Origin: Pelagicoccus enzymogenes
GTDB taxonomy: Bacteria; Verrucomicrobiota; Verrucomicrobiia; Opitutales; Opitutaceae
DNA length: 64,000 bases
Direction of reading: 5' to 3'
NCBI RefSeq assembly: GCF_014803405.1
Contig: NZ_JACYFG010000051.1
Coordinates: forward strand, 124,001-188,000
Program-made: the position numbers and the translations under genes
Notes under the pieces: model-generated
The model's input: only the letters and a program-made list of their open reading frames with translations
What the model was told of the DNA's origin: nothing
Database searches by the model: none
In this document: in pieces, positions 24,248 through 32,768 of the stretch
Layout: the number at the start of each line of letters is the position of its first letter
Numbering within the stretch: the first letter of the stretch is position 1

Positions 24248-24628
24248 ATGGCTGAACGACTATCCCGCCGCATGGTTTTGCTCGCTGCTTACGAGGACTT
24301 TACTCGTCGCGAAAGTGTGAGCCTGCGCGACGAGAATTTCGAACTCTTGGCCAAGTTGCAGGACAAGAAGGCTAAAGTGATCGCTCAACTGCGTGCCCTG
24401 CCTGAGCAGCCAGATGGGGCGGAGGCGGCTGACTTCAATGCTCGCGTCGCTAAACTCCTCGAACAAGAGGAGGCCAACTCCAAGCTGCTGCAGGATAAGA
24501 TGGCGGTGAATCGGCAGGAGCTGCGCAAGCTTTCCCAAAACGCGGTATCGGCCAACAAGCTGCGCCGCGCGTATGCAGCTCCCTCGGATAGGCCGCCCTT
24601 GCCGAAGAATCTCAAGGGGCGAGCTTAG
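24248..24628 (+). CDS. Small helical protein, FliT/FlgN-type flagellar chaperone candidate
   Basis: A 126-residue protein from ATG 24248. It is almost entirely helix and coiled coil (LAKLQDKKAKVIAQLRAL, LLEQEEANSKLLQDKMAV) with a short basic Pro-rich tail. Size, coiled-coil content and position directly after fliS fit a FliT- or FlgN-like export chaperone. These families have little sequence signature, so the call rests on context. It lies after the fliS terminator and just ahead of pseC. Confidence 0.55.
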   Translation: MAERLSRRMVLLAAYEDFTRRESVSLRDENFELLAKLQDKKAKVIAQLRALPEQPDGAEAADFNARVAKLLEQEEANSKLLQDKMAVNRQELRKLSQNAVSANKLRRAYAAPSDRPPLPKNLKGRA

Positions 24629-24651
24629 CCGAGTCATCAAATTTTCGATAC

Positions 24652-25788
24652 GTGAAACTCGATCCTTATCCTAGCGTAATCCCCTATGGCCGACAGTGGA
24701 TAGACGATGCCGATATTGCTGCGGTGGTTGCCACTCTCCGTTCGGATTTCGTGGCTCAAGGTCCGAAGGTCGACGCGTTTGAAGCTGCCCTCTGCGAACT
24801 GACCGGAGCGCGTCACGCTATCGCGGTTTCCAGCGGCACCGCCGCTTTGCATCTGAGTTGTCTAGGATTGGGGGTGGGTCCCAAGGACTGTGGGCTGGTG
24901 CCGGCCATCACCTTTGCTGCCACCGCTAATTGCTTGCGCTACGTCGGTGCGGAAGTGTCGTTTTGCGACGTTGACCCTCGCAGCGGATTGGTATCTCCAA
25001 CCAGCGTATCGCAGCATCTCGAATCTAAGCCTGCTGCCAAGGTCCTGATGCCCGTTTCCTATTCAGGTTCGGTTCCCGACCTCGCGTCGCTTTCGGAGCT
25101 CGCGACGAAAGCAGGGGCTTTTGTAGTAGAGGATGCAGCTCACAGCATTGGCGCCAGCTATGGCGATGGGAGTCGCAGCGCTTCCTGCGCGCATTCGGAT
25201 GCCGCTATTTTGAGCTTTCACCCTGTGAAGCATGTTTGCGCAGGAGAGGGTGGGGCGGTGCTTACGAACGACGAAACCTTGGCGCGGCGCGTGCGCCGGC
25301 TTCGTACCCATGGGATCGAAAGAGGAGAGCTGTGGGCTTACGATCAAGTTGAGTTGGGGTACCACTACCGCATGACGGACTTGCAGGCCGCTCTGGGATT
25401 GAGTCAGCTGTCTTGTTTGGGCGAATTCATTGCGCGTCGGCGGACTTTGGTCGAACGCTACCTGTCTGCATTTAAAGAAGCTCCTTTTCGATCACGTATC
25501 GAAGTGGCCACGACGGATCCTCAATCGTCTCATCATTTGTTCGTGATCCATTTTGCGGATGAGGCGGAGCGTCGAGCTGCCTACGCTTTTTTTCATCGGC
25601 ACAATGTGAGGGTGCAAGTTCACTACATGCCAGTGTATCAGCATTCGTATTACGAAAACGTTGCCGCCGAGTGCCCAGGAGCGGAGGCTTTTTATGCGAC
25701 CTGCTTGAGTTTGCCACTGTATCCGCTGCTTCGTGACGAAGAGCAGGCGTTTGTGATTCGGTGCTTGAAGGCGTTTCTTGAGTCATGA
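24652..25788 (+). CDS. pseC: UDP-4-amino-4,6-dideoxy-N-acetyl-L-altrosamine transaminase PseC
   Basis: A 378-residue DegT/DnrJ/EryC1-fold aminotransferase with a GTG start. Motifs are AIAVSSGTAALHLS (cofactor phosphate loop), VVEDAAHSIGASY and SFHPVKHVCAGEGGAV with the PLP lysine at residue 193, then HYRMTDLQAALGLSQL. PseC aminates the 4-keto sugar made by PseB, the second step of CMP-pseudaminic acid synthesis. Its last four bases overlap the pseG start (ATGA). Confidence 0.92.
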   Translation: MKLDPYPSVIPYGRQWIDDADIAAVVATLRSDFVAQGPKVDAFEAALCELTGARHAIAVSSGTAALHLSCLGLGVGPKDCGLVPAITFAATANCLRYVGAEVSFCDVDPRSGLVSPTSVSQHLESKPAAKVLMPVSYSGSVPDLASLSELATKAGAFVVEDAAHSIGASYGDGSRSASCAHSDAAILSFHPVKHVCAGEGGAVLTNDETLARRVRRLRTHGIERGELWAYDQVELGYHYRMTDLQAALGLSQLSCLGEFIARRRTLVERYLSAFKEAPFRSRIEVATTDPQSSHHLFVIHFADEAERRAAYAFFHRHNVRVQVHYMPVYQHSYYENVAAECPGAEAFYATCLSLPLYPLLRDEEQAFVIRCLKAFLES

Positions 25789-26765
25789 GCAAGCGTGTCG
25801 TTTTCAGGTGCAGCTTCGGAGAGCGTGACGGTTGGGGGCACGTGGTTCGATGCTCTGCGCTGGCGCAGGAGTTTCTGGATCGAAGTTGGGAGACGTTTCT
25901 TTGGAGCGAGGGGAACCTGCTCTCCCTTCCGGAAGAGATCGCTAAAGCGTTTACGGGAGTGCAGGAGCATGCCAAAGTCGAGTCTGACATCCTCGTAGTG
26001 GACGAGATGTACACGCCTCAAGAGCGCTTGGAGGCAGTCGTAGAAGAGTGGCGAGGCTTTAATCGAAGGGGAATCGTAGCTGGCGTGGACGATATGCAGC
26101 GCCGCAGCATGGCGGGTTTCGACTTGGTGCTGAATACGGAGATCGGATTGGCCGCAGGGGCATACCAGGTTGATGTTTCACTGTTAGGCGAGAGTTTTGC
26201 CTTGCTGCGGTCTGGCTTCAGGAAGCCGGCGGAGTTGACGGCCACGCACGAATTCGCAGGTCACGCTCCGGTGCTTGTCATGATCGGCGGAACGGATGCT
26301 TTTGGCTTTCTGCCGAGAGTCTTGGAGGCGTTGTCGGATATCGGTTCGACTTCGATCGCCCCAGTCGTCGTTTCCCCGCATGAGGTCGATTTGCAGGCGT
26401 TTGGAGCAGGGCGTGTCTTGCGACGGATCAGCTCGGCCGAGATGGCGGCTTGGATGCGTTTTTGCTCCTTGGGGATTATTGGTTGCGGATCAAGCTTGTA
26501 CGAAGCTGCGGCGATGGAATTGCCTTTCGTTGGGCTCAGCATCGTCGACAATCAAACGGCAACCGCTCGCAAAGTGCAGTCGCTCTGGGGGATGCCGGTC
26601 TTTCATTTTGAGGAAAGCGAGGCCGGGGATCTGCAGGCGCTGGCTGGCTCTGTCCAAGCTTTGCTTGTTCGGGACCGAGTTCCGTATTCAAAGGTGGATA
26701 CGAAGGGAGCGAGCCGCGTCGTCGACGCCCTAGAGGTCCTGCTCGCCAAGCGGAGTTCCCGCTGA
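25785..26765 (+). CDS. pseG: UDP-2,4-diacetamido-2,4,6-trideoxy-L-altropyranose hydrolase PseG
   Basis: A 326-residue GT-B-like hydrolase. The catalytic His19 is in GWGHVVRC, VDDMQRRSM follows, and the C-terminal nucleotide-binding half has VLVMIGGTD and IGCGSSLYEAAAMELPFVGLS in pieces. PseG removes UDP before condensation by PseI. It overlaps pseC by 4 bases. Its last 36 bases overlap, on the opposite strand, the 3' end of pseI. No PseH-type acetyltransferase domain is fused to it. Confidence 0.92.
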   Translation: MSKRVVFRCSFGERDGWGHVVRCSALAQEFLDRSWETFLWSEGNLLSLPEEIAKAFTGVQEHAKVESDILVVDEMYTPQERLEAVVEEWRGFNRRGIVAGVDDMQRRSMAGFDLVLNTEIGLAAGAYQVDVSLLGESFALLRSGFRKPAELTATHEFAGHAPVLVMIGGTDAFGFLPRVLEALSDIGSTSIAPVVVSPHEVDLQAFGAGRVLRRISSAEMAAWMRFCSLGIIGCGSSLYEAAAMELPFVGLSIVDNQTATARKVQSLWGMPVFHFEESEAGDLQALAGSVQALLVRDRVPYSKVDTKGASRVVDALEVLLAKRSSR

Positions 26766-27767
26766 AAGGGAGCGTTTGGCTTTTTGTCCAATGAGCTGCT
26801 CCCAAAACTTAGGGGCAAGTCCGGTGGAGGGTCGAACGATGCGGAGGTTCTCAACGCTGAAAACCTCTCCTGCCTGGATGTCGGCGCTGGCATAGATCGA
26901 GCGCCGGAAGTGGGTCTGCTTCTGGTCTTGGATGCTGCAACCGATCGTTGGGGATCCGAGGGCGGCGTGGGCGCGGCGTGTTTGGGTCACGAGCGAGGCG
27001 AGCTCCGGAGGCTCGAGGGAGAAGCCAGCGTCGATCCCGCCAGCGGCTCTGGAATCGGTGACGTGTTTCTCGATCAAGCGGGCTCCTAGGGCTACGGATG
27101 CGATGGCGATCTCGTTGGTAAGCGTGTGATCCGACAAGCCGGTCGAGCAATCGAACCGCTGGGCGATGCTTTGCATGGAGCGAAGATTGAAGCCCTCCGG
27201 TTCGCTGGGGTAGGCGGAGACGCATTTAAGGAGAACGACCTCGGCGGCTCCGTTGTTCCGCAAGGTGGATACGGCTTCTTCGATTTCCGTCTCAGTGGCC
27301 ATGCCGGTGCTGAGGACGACGGGTTTGCCGGTTTGGGCGGTACGTTTCAGCAGCGGAATATGGGTGAGCTCGAAGGATGAGATCTTGTAGAGTTCGGGTT
27401 GGATCGCGCTCTCCAGGAAATCGACGGCTGACTCGTCGAAGGGAGTACTGAAAATTTCGATACCGAGCTGGCGCGCGAAATCGGCTAGGGGAGCGTGCCA
27501 TTCGTAGGGCGTGCAGGCTTCTCCGTAGAGTTCGTAGAGGCGACGGCCATGCCAGAGTCCTCCCTGCACGGTGAACTCCTCGCTATCGCTGTCGAGCGTG
27601 ATGCTGTCGGGCGTGTAGGTCTGCAGCTTGACGGCATCGGCTCCCGCTTTTGCGGCGGCAGCGATTATTCGTTTTGCGGTTTCGATGTCTTGTCCGTGGT
27701 TGCCGGACAGTTCGGCGACGATGAGAGGCGGCGTCTCTGGATCGCGGATACGGTCGATCAGGGACAT
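26730..27767 (-). CDS. pseI: Pseudaminic acid synthase PseI
   Basis: A 345-residue NeuB-type TIM-barrel synthase with a C-terminal SAF antifreeze-like domain (from about residue 290, FRRSIYASADIQAGE). The barrel motifs are VAELSGNHGQD, ADAVKLQTYTPDS, STPFDESAVDFL, KISSFELTH, LSTGMATE and GLSDHT. It condenses the PseG product with phosphoenolpyruvate to give pseudaminic acid. It is cotranscribed with pseB (4-base gap) and converges on pseG with a 36-base overlap of coding ends. Confidence 0.93.
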   Translation of the reverse strand: MSLIDRIRDPETPPLIVAELSGNHGQDIETAKRIIAAAAKAGADAVKLQTYTPDSITLDSDSEEFTVQGGLWHGRRLYELYGEACTPYEWHAPLADFARQLGIEIFSTPFDESAVDFLESAIQPELYKISSFELTHIPLLKRTAQTGKPVVLSTGMATETEIEEAVSTLRNNGAAEVVLLKCVSAYPSEPEGFNLRSMQSIAQRFDCSTGLSDHTLTNEIAIASVALGARLIEKHVTDSRAAGGIDAGFSLEPPELASLVTQTRRAHAALGSPTIGCSIQDQKQTHFRRSIYASADIQAGEVFSVENLRIVRPSTGLAPKFWEQLIGQKAKRSLSAGTPLGEQDL

Positions 27768-27771
27768 AGGC

Positions 27772-28770
27772 CTAGTCCAATGTTTGCTCTTGGTATCGCC
27801 GCACCAGATCTTTGATTTGTTCGATACTTAGCTGATCGGGATTGGTCTCGCTGGAATAGCTGAAACCTGTCGGGCATTGCTTGCCTTGGTGAACTTTGTC
27901 GCCGGTGTAGTTCCAATAGGGTTGGGAAGGGTGTATGATGAAGCGGTCCTTTTGCTCGGTGGTTTGTCTGGCTTCGTCTTCGGGCACCATGGCTTCGTGC
28001 AATTTCTCGCCGGGACGCAGGCCGATGACGTTGATCTTGGCTTCTGGGGCCACTGCCTTTGCGAGGTCGCCGAGGGAGCAGCTTGGGATTTTTGGGATAA
28101 AGATTTCCCCGCCGACCATGTCGTTCAGTGATCGCAGGGCAAAGTTGACTCCTGCTCCCACGGTGATGACGAAGCGGGTCATTTCGGGCTTGGTGATGGT
28201 CAGGGTACCTTCTTCCTTTTGCTTGAGGAAGAGGGGAATCACGGAACCGCGACTACCGATGACATTTCCGTAGCGGACCACGGAGAAGCGAGTTCCGCCT
28301 TTGCCGGAGTAGTTGTTGGCGGAGATGAAGACCTTGTCGGAGCAAAGCTTGGTGGCCCCGTAGAGGTTGATGGGGTTTACGGCTTTGTCGGTGGAAAGGG
28401 CGATGACCTTCTTGACGCCGGTAGCGATGGCGGCGTCCACCACGTTCATCGCCCCATTGATGTTGGTCTTGATGAACTCGTGAGGGTTGTACTCCGCTGC
28501 GGGCACTTGCTTGAGGGCTGCGGCGTGGATGACGTAGTCGACGTCCGTCATGGCGCGGGCGAGTCGTTCCTTGTCGCGCACGTCGCCGATGAAGTAGCGG
28601 ATGTTCTTGCCGGAAAAGGCCGGATTGGTGGCCATGTCGTACTGCTTCAGCTCGTCCCGCGAGAGGATGATGATTTTGGCGGGAGTGCCGTACTTGAGCA
28701 GTTCGTGGCAGCAGCGTTTCCCGAAGGAGCCTGTGCCGCCAGTGATGAGGATTGTTTTGCCTTCGAGCAT
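27772..28770 (-). CDS. pseB: UDP-N-acetylglucosamine 4,6-dehydratase (inverting) PseB
   Basis: A 332-residue short-chain dehydrogenase/reductase. The NAD(P) loop is TGGTGSFGK at residues 10-18. The PseB-type catalytic segment is ALSTDKAVNPINLYGATK (Asp/Lys and Tyr-x3-Lys). It starts the pseudaminic acid pathway by dehydrating and C5-epimerising UDP-GlcNAc. It is the first gene of the minus-strand pseB-pseI pair and is divergent from the sigma-54 regulator across a 220-base gap. Confidence 0.93.
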   Translation of the reverse strand: MLEGKTILITGGTGSFGKRCCHELLKYGTPAKIIILSRDELKQYDMATNPAFSGKNIRYFIGDVRDKERLARAMTDVDYVIHAAALKQVPAAEYNPHEFIKTNINGAMNVVDAAIATGVKKVIALSTDKAVNPINLYGATKLCSDKVFISANNYSGKGGTRFSVVRYGNVIGSRGSVIPLFLKQKEEGTLTITKPEMTRFVITVGAGVNFALRSLNDMVGGEIFIPKIPSCSLGDLAKAVAPEAKINVIGLRPGEKLHEAMVPEDEARQTTEQKDRFIIHPSQPYWNYTGDKVHQGKQCPTGFSYSSETNPDQLSIEQIKDLVRRYQEQTLD

Positions 28771-28990
28771 GCTACGGGGATGGAAATCAGAGGAGGGGAC
28801 GATTCGATGAAATATTGGGCATTTCCCTTAAGGAGCGAGGAGGAGGGAGGCTCTTTGAATTTCGTTTTACAATTTATGCTTTCGTATTTGTTTCAATCCT
28901 CTTCTAAATAGCTACCTTAATAAGTCATCGGGGCTAGTGGCTGCTGAGTCGCCCCAAGCAATCCCAACCAACTTCGCTCGTACACACTAT

Positions 28991-30553
28991 ATGTCTTTGG
29001 AAAGAATACTCATCCTCGATGATGAGCTCGTGATTCGCAAAGCCTTAGAAGAACAGCTCCGCCGCAAGCGGTTTTCTGTTTGCAGTGTGGGGACCCTGGG
29101 GGAAGCGGACGAGCATTTGTCCAAGGATGAGTACGACTTGCTTTTCGTGGACGTGCACCTCCCGGACGGAAACGGCACGGAGCTTCTGGAGCGGGTCTCC
29201 AGCATGAGCAATCCTCCTTTGGTAGTTATCATCACGGGCTACGGAACGGTGGAATCTGCGGTCAAGTGTATGCAGGCGGGAGCCTTCGACTACATCATCA
29301 AGCCCTTCTCCTCCTCTCAGATCGATGTTCTCATCAAGAAGGCGAGGGACTATCGCCAGCTGGTGAAGGTGAACCAGTTTCTGGCCAGCGAGTCGACGGT
29401 TAGCGGCGAGTTGATCGGCAAGAGCGGTTTCATCAATCAGCTCAAGGACGTGATCCGCAAGGTGGCCCCCACCGAGGCGACCGTTTTGATCTGTGGCGAA
29501 AACGGAACCGGCAAGGAGCTGGTGGCCAACGAGCTATACCGTTGCAGCGCTCGCAAGAGCGCTCCCTTTATACGGGTCAATTGCGCGGCGATTTCCGAGT
29601 CATTGATCGAAAGCGAGTTCTTTGGTCACGAAAAAGGGGCCTACACGGGTGCGACCCAGCGTCGGGAAGGGCGTTTCGAGTTAGCAGATGGAGGGACGAT
29701 CTTGCTCGACGAGATCAGCGAGATTTCGCCCAAGGTCCAAGCCAAGCTGCTGCGCGTTTTGCAGGAGAGGGAATTCGAGAGAGTGGGCGGCAACAAGACC
29801 ATCAAGGTCGACGTGAGGGTTATCGCCACTACCAACCGAAACCTCGCCCAGAGCGTGGAGCGCGGGCAATTTCGCCAGGACCTTTACTACCGTTTGAACG
29901 TTTTCCCCATCCAGGTGCCGCCGTTGCGGGATCGGGAAGGGGACGTGGTCTTGCTCGCCAAGAATTTTTCGCAGAGCTTCGGTCGCAAGCACGGCAAGCA
30001 GATCAAGGGCTTTACGGACGATGCCATCGTCGCGCTCGAACGTCACCCTTGGCCGGGCAATGTGCGGGAGCTGCAAAACACGATTGAACGAGCGGTCATC
30101 CTAGCGGAGTCTGGTCAACCGATCGCCCGAGGGCACCTCGGTCTCTTTTCGATGCCGACTAATGTGGCGGCGCCGCAAGTCGCCCATGCCTATGGCCACG
30201 GCGAAATGTCGGGACCGGCTTATGGCGGGGGCTATCCTGCTGCGCCTCAAGCTCCGCAAGGTAACGGTGGCTACTACGACGCGGCTCCGCCGAGCTACTC
30301 TCAACCCGCGCCGCCCCCGCCCATGCCGCCCGCGGCTCCTGTGGCCTCGGAACCGGCTGCGGAAACGGCTCCGAAGTCGAACGCGGCCCCGCTGCCTTTG
30401 GACGAAATCGAGAAGCAGCACATTTTGTCCACGTTAGAGGGGACCGAGGGCAATCGCACGCAGGCTGCCAAGCTACTCGGCATCAGCATTCGCACTCTGC
30501 GTAACAAGATCTCGGCCTACCGGGAAGACGGCGAATTCATTCCCGGCGAGTAG
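28991..30553 (+). CDS. Sigma-54-dependent response regulator (NtrC/FlrC-type)
   Basis: A 520-residue regulator from ATG 28991 (MSLERILILDDE). The receiver (about 1-120) has Asp in LLFVDVHLPDG and Lys in IIKPFS. The AAA+ domain has Walker A GENGTGKE near residue 170, the sigma-54 loop GAYTGA near 216 and Walker B GGTILLDEIS. A Gly/Pro/Ala-rich linker (about 390-468) separates a Fis-type HTH (GNRTQAAKLLGISIRTLRNKI). The position beside pse and cheX genes suggests control of class II flagellar genes. The linker is much longer than in NtrC. Confidence 0.92.
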   Translation: MSLERILILDDELVIRKALEEQLRRKRFSVCSVGTLGEADEHLSKDEYDLLFVDVHLPDGNGTELLERVSSMSNPPLVVIITGYGTVESAVKCMQAGAFDYIIKPFSSSQIDVLIKKARDYRQLVKVNQFLASESTVSGELIGKSGFINQLKDVIRKVAPTEATVLICGENGTGKELVANELYRCSARKSAPFIRVNCAAISESLIESEFFGHEKGAYTGATQRREGRFELADGGTILLDEISEISPKVQAKLLRVLQEREFERVGGNKTIKVDVRVIATTNRNLAQSVERGQFRQDLYYRLNVFPIQVPPLRDREGDVVLLAKNFSQSFGRKHGKQIKGFTDDAIVALERHPWPGNVRELQNTIERAVILAESGQPIARGHLGLFSMPTNVAAPQVAHAYGHGEMSGPAYGGGYPAAPQAPQGNGGYYDAAPPSYSQPAPPPPMPPAAPVASEPAAETAPKSNAAPLPLDEIEKQHILSTLEGTEGNRTQAAKLLGISIRTLRNKISAYREDGEFIPGE

Positions 30554-30866
30554 TGCTTGCGGGGGCCGTGATCCAAAGAGTTTCCTTTCGAAGAGTTCGT
30601 GTCCTTCGCTACGGCGAGCGATCCAGCGGATCTTGCCAGAGATCCGACATTTGAGGCGGCGCCCTCGCGCCCTCGCCTCCGCGCAATGGCGGCGTTCTGT
30701 TCTGGAATCGGCTCCGCAAACGCCGGCGAGCTTGGCGGGCTGCTTCTCGCTTGGGAGTTCCCTCGTGAAGGGCATAGTTGGCAGTACCTGCGGGCAGCTG
30801 GCGTCCGTTCGGAAATCAGATGGGGGCAATTACGTGTTTTTGACGAAATGGGGCTCAAATTGTTCC
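30554..30866. other. Non-coding stretch between the sigma-54 regulator and cheX
   Basis: About 310 bases with no supported gene. It contains short imperfect palindromes (for example GGATCTTGCCAGAGATCC near 30630) but no T tract, and ends with the cheX promoter. The open frames here have no start signal or coding character. Confidence 0.5.
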
Positions 30867-30893
30867 TAAACCTTTCGAGGGTGAGAACGATAT
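30867..30893 (+). promoter_or_regulatory. Sigma-28-like promoter of cheX
   Basis: TAAACCTT, 11 bases, AACGATAT: 6/8 and 5/8 matches with exact spacing, about 25 bases of leader. A clear AGGAG site precedes the ATG. Confidence 0.6.
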
Positions 30894-30923
30894 ATAGTCA
30901 GGAGCAAACCAGACCCATTTCCC

Positions 30924-31457
30924 ATGCAGCAGACATTCCCCATTTCAGACGAGGAGCTAGAAGCTCTAGCCAAAAATTCGATCGACAGCGTCTTCAGCAC
31001 TATGCTCGATCGTTCCGCCGTTGTTAAAGAGGTCATCAAAGTTGACGAGACGAGCCATTCGGAAGGAATGCAGCTCCCGATGGACGCCAACACCCCGATG
31101 ATCGCAGGAACCGTTGGCTTCCTCGGCAACCTCACTGGCATCATCTACATTTTTATGGAGCTTCCTCTCGCGATGGAAGCAACTTGCAAGCTCCTCGACA
31201 TGGAGGAGAGCGATATCGGCGCGGAAGACCACGAGCTGGTGAACGACGCTATCGGCGAGCTAACCAACATGATCGTTGGCACCTTCAAGAACGACCTGAG
31301 CAACAAGGGTTACGAGTGCCGCATGACGATCCCCTCCATTCTACGTGGTTCGAACTTTTCGATCGAACCCGCGGAAGTTGCCCTCAGGCGCATCTTTAAG
31401 TTCGATTGCGACGGCCGATCCTTCGTCATCGACGTCCTCATGAAAGAAGAAAACTGA
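30924..31457 (+). CDS. cheX: CheX-family CheY-P phosphatase
   Basis: A 177-residue CheC/CheX/FliY-like protein. The catalytic E-x2-N helix is visible in AIGELTNMIVGTFKNDL near residue 110, preceded by TVGFLGNLTGIIYIFMEL and followed by IPSILRGSNFSIEP. Such proteins dephosphorylate CheY-P in chemotaxis. It is 9 bases upstream of a receiver protein, its likely substrate, and behind a sigma-28-like promoter. Confidence 0.85.
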   Translation: MQQTFPISDEELEALAKNSIDSVFSTMLDRSAVVKEVIKVDETSHSEGMQLPMDANTPMIAGTVGFLGNLTGIIYIFMELPLAMEATCKLLDMEESDIGAEDHELVNDAIGELTNMIVGTFKNDLSNKGYECRMTIPSILRGSNFSIEPAEVALRRIFKFDCDGRSFVIDVLMKEEN

Positions 31458-31466
31458 TCTCCCACA

Positions 31467-32588
31467 ATGCGACTAAAAATCCTAACTGTAGACGATTCCA
31501 AGACAGTCCGTATCATCGTCAAAAAGTCCTTCAAGGGCTTCGACTGTGAAATAACAGAAGCGCAGAATGGTGTCGAAGGCCTCGCTATGGCGGCGAAGGT
31601 TAACCCAGACATCATCCTCCTCGACATCACCATGCCGGTCATGGATGGCGTCGAAATGCTCACCAAGCTCAAGTCCGACCCGACCCTCAAGTCGATCCCA
31701 GTCATCATGCTCACTGCGGAAGCGGGGCGTGAAAACGTCATGAAGATCGCCAAGATCGGGGTGCGCGACTACATCGTAAAACCTTTCAAGGAGGACGTGC
31801 TCGTCGATAAGGTGAGCCGTGTGGTAGACCTCCGTCCAGCCGGCGAAGCCGCTCCTGTTCAGAAGAAGATCGACGACCCGATCGATATTCTTGTGGTGGA
31901 CGACAAGCCAGCGATCATCAGCCAGATCACCGAAGGCTTCAGTCATACGCCATGGAACGTCAAGGGCGTCTCTTCCACTGGCGAAGCGATCGACTTCTGC
32001 CAAAAGAAGCTTCCTGACTGTATCATCATCAGCCTTTCTTTGGCGGAAGACGCAGCGATCACTCTGTTCCGTATCATTCGTTCCAACGCCAAGACCAAGT
32101 ACGTTCCGCTATTTGGCCTGTCGGTAAAGACTGCGGTAGAGGAGCAGGCCCGAGCTCAGCAAGCGGGCTTCAGCACCATTATCCACAAGCCGATCGATTT
32201 CGAGGAGCTGGAAGCGAAGATAGGCAAGGCTGTCAATTTGGACGCTTCCGGAAAGTACTTCCAGATGGGCGAAGGCTATATGACCGTGAAGCTACCAAAG
32301 AGCTGCAACGCGGCGGTGGTCAACGAAATCAGCACTTACCTCAAGGTGAAGACCAGCGAAGCCGTGAACGCGGGAATCGCCAAGATCATCTTCGACGCCC
32401 AGAACGTCGCCTCTCTGAACATGGACGTGATCAAGCTCCTTCTCCACTCGATGAAGACTTGCCGCGACCTGAGCCTCCGTTATGCCCTCACCGGCAACGA
32501 CGTGGTGATCGAAGAGAGCAAGAAGTTCGAAGAGTCGAAGGACTGGAAGTTCTGCGACTCTCTCGAGACCGCCAAGGCTTCCATCTAG
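31467..32588 (+). CDS. Response regulator with two receivers and a STAS-like domain
   Basis: A 373-residue protein. Receiver 1 (about 1-125) is complete: VDDSKTVR, phosphoacceptor Asp in IILLDITMP, Thr in IMLTAE and Lys in VKPFKED. Receiver 2 (about 140-260) keeps VVDDKPAI and IHKPID, but the phosphoacceptor position reads CIIISLSLAED, so no Asp is available. The C-terminal 100 residues (GYMTVKLPKSCNAAVV to SLRYALTGNDVVIEES) look like a STAS domain. It is cotranscribed with cheX, so it is probably a CheY-type output or a scaffold in taxis. A perfect terminator follows. Confidence 0.78.
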   Translation: MRLKILTVDDSKTVRIIVKKSFKGFDCEITEAQNGVEGLAMAAKVNPDIILLDITMPVMDGVEMLTKLKSDPTLKSIPVIMLTAEAGRENVMKIAKIGVRDYIVKPFKEDVLVDKVSRVVDLRPAGEAAPVQKKIDDPIDILVVDDKPAIISQITEGFSHTPWNVKGVSSTGEAIDFCQKKLPDCIIISLSLAEDAAITLFRIIRSNAKTKYVPLFGLSVKTAVEEQARAQQAGFSTIIHKPIDFEELEAKIGKAVNLDASGKYFQMGEGYMTVKLPKSCNAAVVNEISTYLKVKTSEAVNAGIAKIIFDAQNVASLNMDVIKLLLHSMKTCRDLSLRYALTGNDVVIEESKKFEESKDWKFCDSLETAKASI

Positions 32589-32635
32589 CGCCCAGATCAG
32601 TTTTCAAAGCTAGGAGACTAGTTTTCTTTCACTCG

Positions 32636-32667
32636 AAACCCGCGACCGGAAGGTCGCGGGTTTCTTG
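32636..32667 (+). terminator. Terminator of the cheX group
   Basis: A perfect 12-bp stem (AAACCCGCGACC with GGTCGCGGGTTT) around GGAA, followed by TTTCTT. Confidence 0.9.
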
Positions 32668-32692
32668 TATTTGAAGAACGTAGCGCTGAATA

Positions 32693-32766
32693 GTAGGGTC
32701 GCCGCTTGCGGCGTACCACATTGCCAGATCTCGTACTTTGCGACGTGGCGCGAGCGCCAGCCCTAC
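32693..32766. repeat. Dispersed palindromic repeat, family D
   Basis: Begins GTAGGGTCGCC and ends GCGAGCGCCAGCCCTAC, with an internal GCCGCTTGCGGC palindrome. It ends three bases before the glnS stop codon. Shares its ends with 2944-2986. Confidence 0.6.
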
Positions 32767-32768
32767 GG

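Noticed and set aside
30599-31027. 142-codon frame running into cheX
   Set aside because: No ribosome site, atypical residues, and it overlaps cheX in another frame.
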